Shown here piece by piece: positions 6,019-7,527 of a stretch of DNA of 7,527 nucleotides (positions are counted from its first letter, which is position 1; each line of letters opens with the position of its first letter). The stretch spans positions 1-7,527 of the forward strand of contig PXTV01000193.1 of assembly GCA_003022985.1 (NCBI GenBank), given 5' to 3'. The notes under the pieces were generated by a model, which was not told the origin of the DNA, did not search any database, and saw only the letters and a list, made by a program, of their open reading frames with translations. This DNA is from Bacteroidetes bacterium SW_11_45_7. Its GTDB lineage: Bacteria > Bacteroidota > Bacteroidia > Chitinophagales > SW-11-45-7. The position numbers were made by a program, and so were the translations under genes.

Positions 6019-6498
6019 TTATAAGAATTTTAAATCCAATAATATAGTTGAGCTTCGATACTTATTCATTACCCTATTTTGGTGGTTTGGACATAAATGA
6101 ACTGCTAACTTAAGAAGATACCTAAACAACTCCAAATATTTTTTAAAAAATGCTTTTGTACTGTTGGTTGTGCATTATTTGTATGCATTGATCATTAAAT
6201 GTATGTGCTCCTCAAAAATTGTTTTGTCTGTTATGGGTAATAATGATGCGTAAAAATAGTTATTATGCTTCATGTCGGGAGAGTGAAGCTCTTTTTTAGG
6301 TAATTATTCCTGAGAATCGCATCTCGTTTTGAGCCATATTTGCATTCCAGCAAGGAGCTTTCTCCCCCTTCCAACGCCACCAACCACCAACGGGGTCGAA
6401 ATGACCGCCTTTTGTAATAAATTGCTTTTCCACTAGCAAGGAATCCATTCAGCCTGTTACCTTTGATCGTGATTCTTCTTCACTCTGACAGTACCTGA
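6019..6498. other. AT-rich intergenic region with one repeat copy
   Basis: The lipoprotein gene and priA are divergent here, so promoters for both should lie in this 480-bp stretch, but I cannot place either with confidence. The part from 6019 to about 6330 is very A/T-rich and contains many stops in all frames. Copy 2 of the 67-bp repeat lies at 6339-6405. The remaining 93 bases before priA hold nothing I recognise. Confidence 0.6.
6339..6405 (+). repeat. 67-bp direct repeat R, copy 2
   Basis: This is the second copy of the repeat at 4669-4735, in the same orientation and 1670 bp away. The near-identical core is 6354-6405. It lies about 320 bp upstream of the lipoprotein start, so the two copies bracket that gene almost symmetrically. 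Confidence 0.9.
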
Positions 6499-6567
6499 AT
6501 GGCTTCACCCACTACGCCACAAACGACTGACCGGTATGCAGATGTCATCTACCCGGTCAATTGGTAA
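6499..6567 (+). CDS. priA: PriA, extreme N-terminus (fragment before a deletion)
   Basis: ATG at 6499 directly follows an in-frame TGA, so it is the first possible start. It encodes MASPTTPQTTDRYADVIYPVN, where RYADVI-PV is the first strand of the PriA 3'-DNA-binding domain. The frame then hits TAA at 6565-6567. PriA homology resumes in another frame at about 6564 with VIVQFGQKRFYAG. Relatives have about 20-25 residues between these segments (an LPGTFTY-type motif and a loop ending G-RV), so about that much is missing, with a length of 1 mod 3. Confidence 0.75.
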   Translation: MASPTTPQTTDRYADVIYPVNW

Positions 6568-7457
6568 TTGTGCAATTCGGCCAAAAGCGGTTTTATGCCG
6601 GCCTTGTGAGGCAGCTCCACAATGAGGAACCAGTTACTCATGCTGCCAAAACCATCCAGTCCATCCACGAACAAGAGGCAATTGTCACGGAACAGGAATT
6701 CCAACTATGGGAATGGATAGCGCAGTATTACATCACCACCGTTGGCGAGGTCATGCATGCGGCTCTGCCCTCAGCTTTCAGGTTTGGCAGTGAGACAAAG
6801 GTGCTGCTCAAAGCGTTTGATGAAGAGCCGCGCAATTACACCGATGATGAATACATTGTCGCGGAAGCATTATCATCTGCCGGAGAGTTGAGTATCAAAG
6901 AGCTCCAGGAACTGCTCGGCAAAAAGACCGTCTACCCAATACTGCGCTCGCTCCTGTACAAGGGCGTAGCTGGTGTTAAAGAGGAAATGCAGGGCAGCTA
7001 CTCGCCCCGCTACGAGAGCCATCTTAAGTTGGCTGATGCTGTGCCGGAAGATGAACAAGCCCTTCAACAGCAAGTCGATGGGCTGGCTAATGCGCCCAGG
7101 CAGCAGCAATTGTTCCGGGCCTTTCTCAAGAAGCGGCAAGAGCAGGAGCAGCCCCTCATTCACAAAGTGAAACTGCAAAAGGAAACGGATGTCGATGCGG
7201 CCACAGTCCGGAAAGTCATCGATAAAGGGTTACTGGAAGAAGTGGAAGTGGAGGTGGGGCGCATGCATGAATACACAGGTGAGCGGCTAACCTCCCCTAC
7301 CCTGACCGAACGGCAACATGAAGCGTTTCAAGCCATTCGGCAGCACTATCACCAAAAGGATATCGTGCTGCTTCATGGCGTCACAAGCAGCGGCAAGACG
7401 GAAATTTACATCAAACTCATCGAAGAGGCCATCGAGAATGGCGGACGAGCATTGTAG
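6561..7457 (+). CDS. priA: PriA primosomal replication restart helicase (fragment, 3' truncated by fold-back)
   Basis: PriA is a 3'-to-5' superfamily 2 helicase that reloads the replisome at collapsed forks. This fragment has the rest of the 3'-DNA-binding domain (VIVQFGQKRFYAGLV, then WEWIAQYYITTVGEVMHAALP). A winged-helix region with a YTDDEYIVAEALSS-type start follows, then a linker (ATVRKVIDKGLLEEVEVEV), and the helicase start LTERQHEAFQAI with Walker A GVTSSGKTEIY (Lys-Thr at about 7392-7400). It should continue with a LYLLPEIALT-type motif (as in other PriA), but after NGGRAL (7446-7454) a TAG ends the frame. The DEEH box, the zinc-binding Cys cluster and the later helicase motifs are absent from this strand. 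The TTG at 6561 is only the first codon after the deletion, not a true start. Confidence 0.9.
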   Translation: MVIVQFGQKRFYAGLVRQLHNEEPVTHAAKTIQSIHEQEAIVTEQEFQLWEWIAQYYITTVGEVMHAALPSAFRFGSETKVLLKAFDEEPRNYTDDEYIVAEALSSAGELSIKELQELLGKKTVYPILRSLLYKGVAGVKEEMQGSYSPRYESHLKLADAVPEDEQALQQQVDGLANAPRQQQLFRAFLKKRQEQEQPLIHKVKLQKETDVDAATVRKVIDKGLLEEVEVEVGRMHEYTGERLTSPTLTERQHEAFQAIRQHYHQKDIVLLHGVTSSGKTEIYIKLIEEAIENGGRAL

Positions 7458-7525
7458 TAGCTTTCAAGGGAAGGGGTAGCCGTGCCGAGCATGACTTTTG
7501 CACCTGTTTTGACGCCCCTGTAGAT
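7448..7525 (-). CDS. priA: PriA internal segment in reverse orientation (fold-back fragment)
   Basis: Read on the - strand, 7525 to 7448 encodes 26 residues containing GAKVMLGTATPSLESYYNA. The GSATPSLESYYNA-like block is a hallmark of PriA helicase and normally lies 100 or more residues after Walker A on the same strand. The open frame continues beyond the window edge. The join to the forward fragment falls within GCATTGTA (7449-7456). That word encodes A-L-Y on the + strand and, as its complement TACAATGC, Y-N-A on the - strand. So this is an inverted join at an 8-bp shared word, not a new gene. Confidence 0.82.
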
Positions 7526-7527
7526 GG

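Noticed and set aside
6001..6258. 12-bp inverted pair, ATGCGTAAAAAT near 6247 and its complement at 6001-6012
   Set aside because: One match of this length is expected by chance in a window of this size, and one arm is just the start of the lipoprotein gene.

Overview
The window looks like a piece of a Bacteroidota (Bacteroidetes) genome. The evidence is a giant repeat protein ending in a type IX secretion (T9SS) sorting domain, an HtpG of the Bacteroidetes type, a thioredoxin-like protein with the WCPDS motif often seen in this phylum, and a diverged PriA. Family or genus cannot be read from the sequence.

Layout, left to right. (1) 2-2030: the 3' part of a secreted, repeat-rich adhesin-like gene on the + strand, with about eight Ig/PKD-like units of some 71 residues and a C-terminal T9SS sorting domain. 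Its frame is broken in the seventh repeat. (2) About 2096-2578: a small exported monothiol thioredoxin-like protein whose signal peptide is visible but has no normal start codon. (3) 2826-4541: htpG (Hsp90 chaperone) behind a good sigma-54 (-24/-12) promoter match, broken by two internal deletions. (4) 4542-5019: non-coding DNA built of interspersed repeats. (5) 5020-6018 on the - strand: an intact, AT-rich lipoprotein with a TolB-like (PD40) beta-propeller. (6) 6019-6498: non-coding DNA with a second copy of a 67-bp repeat, so the lipoprotein gene sits between two direct copies. (7) 6499-7527: priA (primosomal helicase), interrupted near its 5' end and then folded back: the last ~80 bases encode a later PriA segment on the opposite strand.

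The genes do not form an obvious pathway. The adhesin and thioredoxin-like protein are exported, the propeller lipoprotein is an envelope protein, and htpG and priA are housekeeping genes.

The most striking feature is structural. Three genes (adhesin, htpG, priA) have clean, short, frame-breaking losses in well-conserved sequence, with no scattered nonsense mutations. priA also ends in an inverted join at a shared 8-bp word. This is what template switching or misassembly produces (for example in amplified single-cell DNA). Real rearrangement cannot be excluded without reads. I did not find a convincing new defence, RNA or mobile system. The best biological leads are the sigma-54 promoter on htpG and the repeat-flanked lipoprotein segment.
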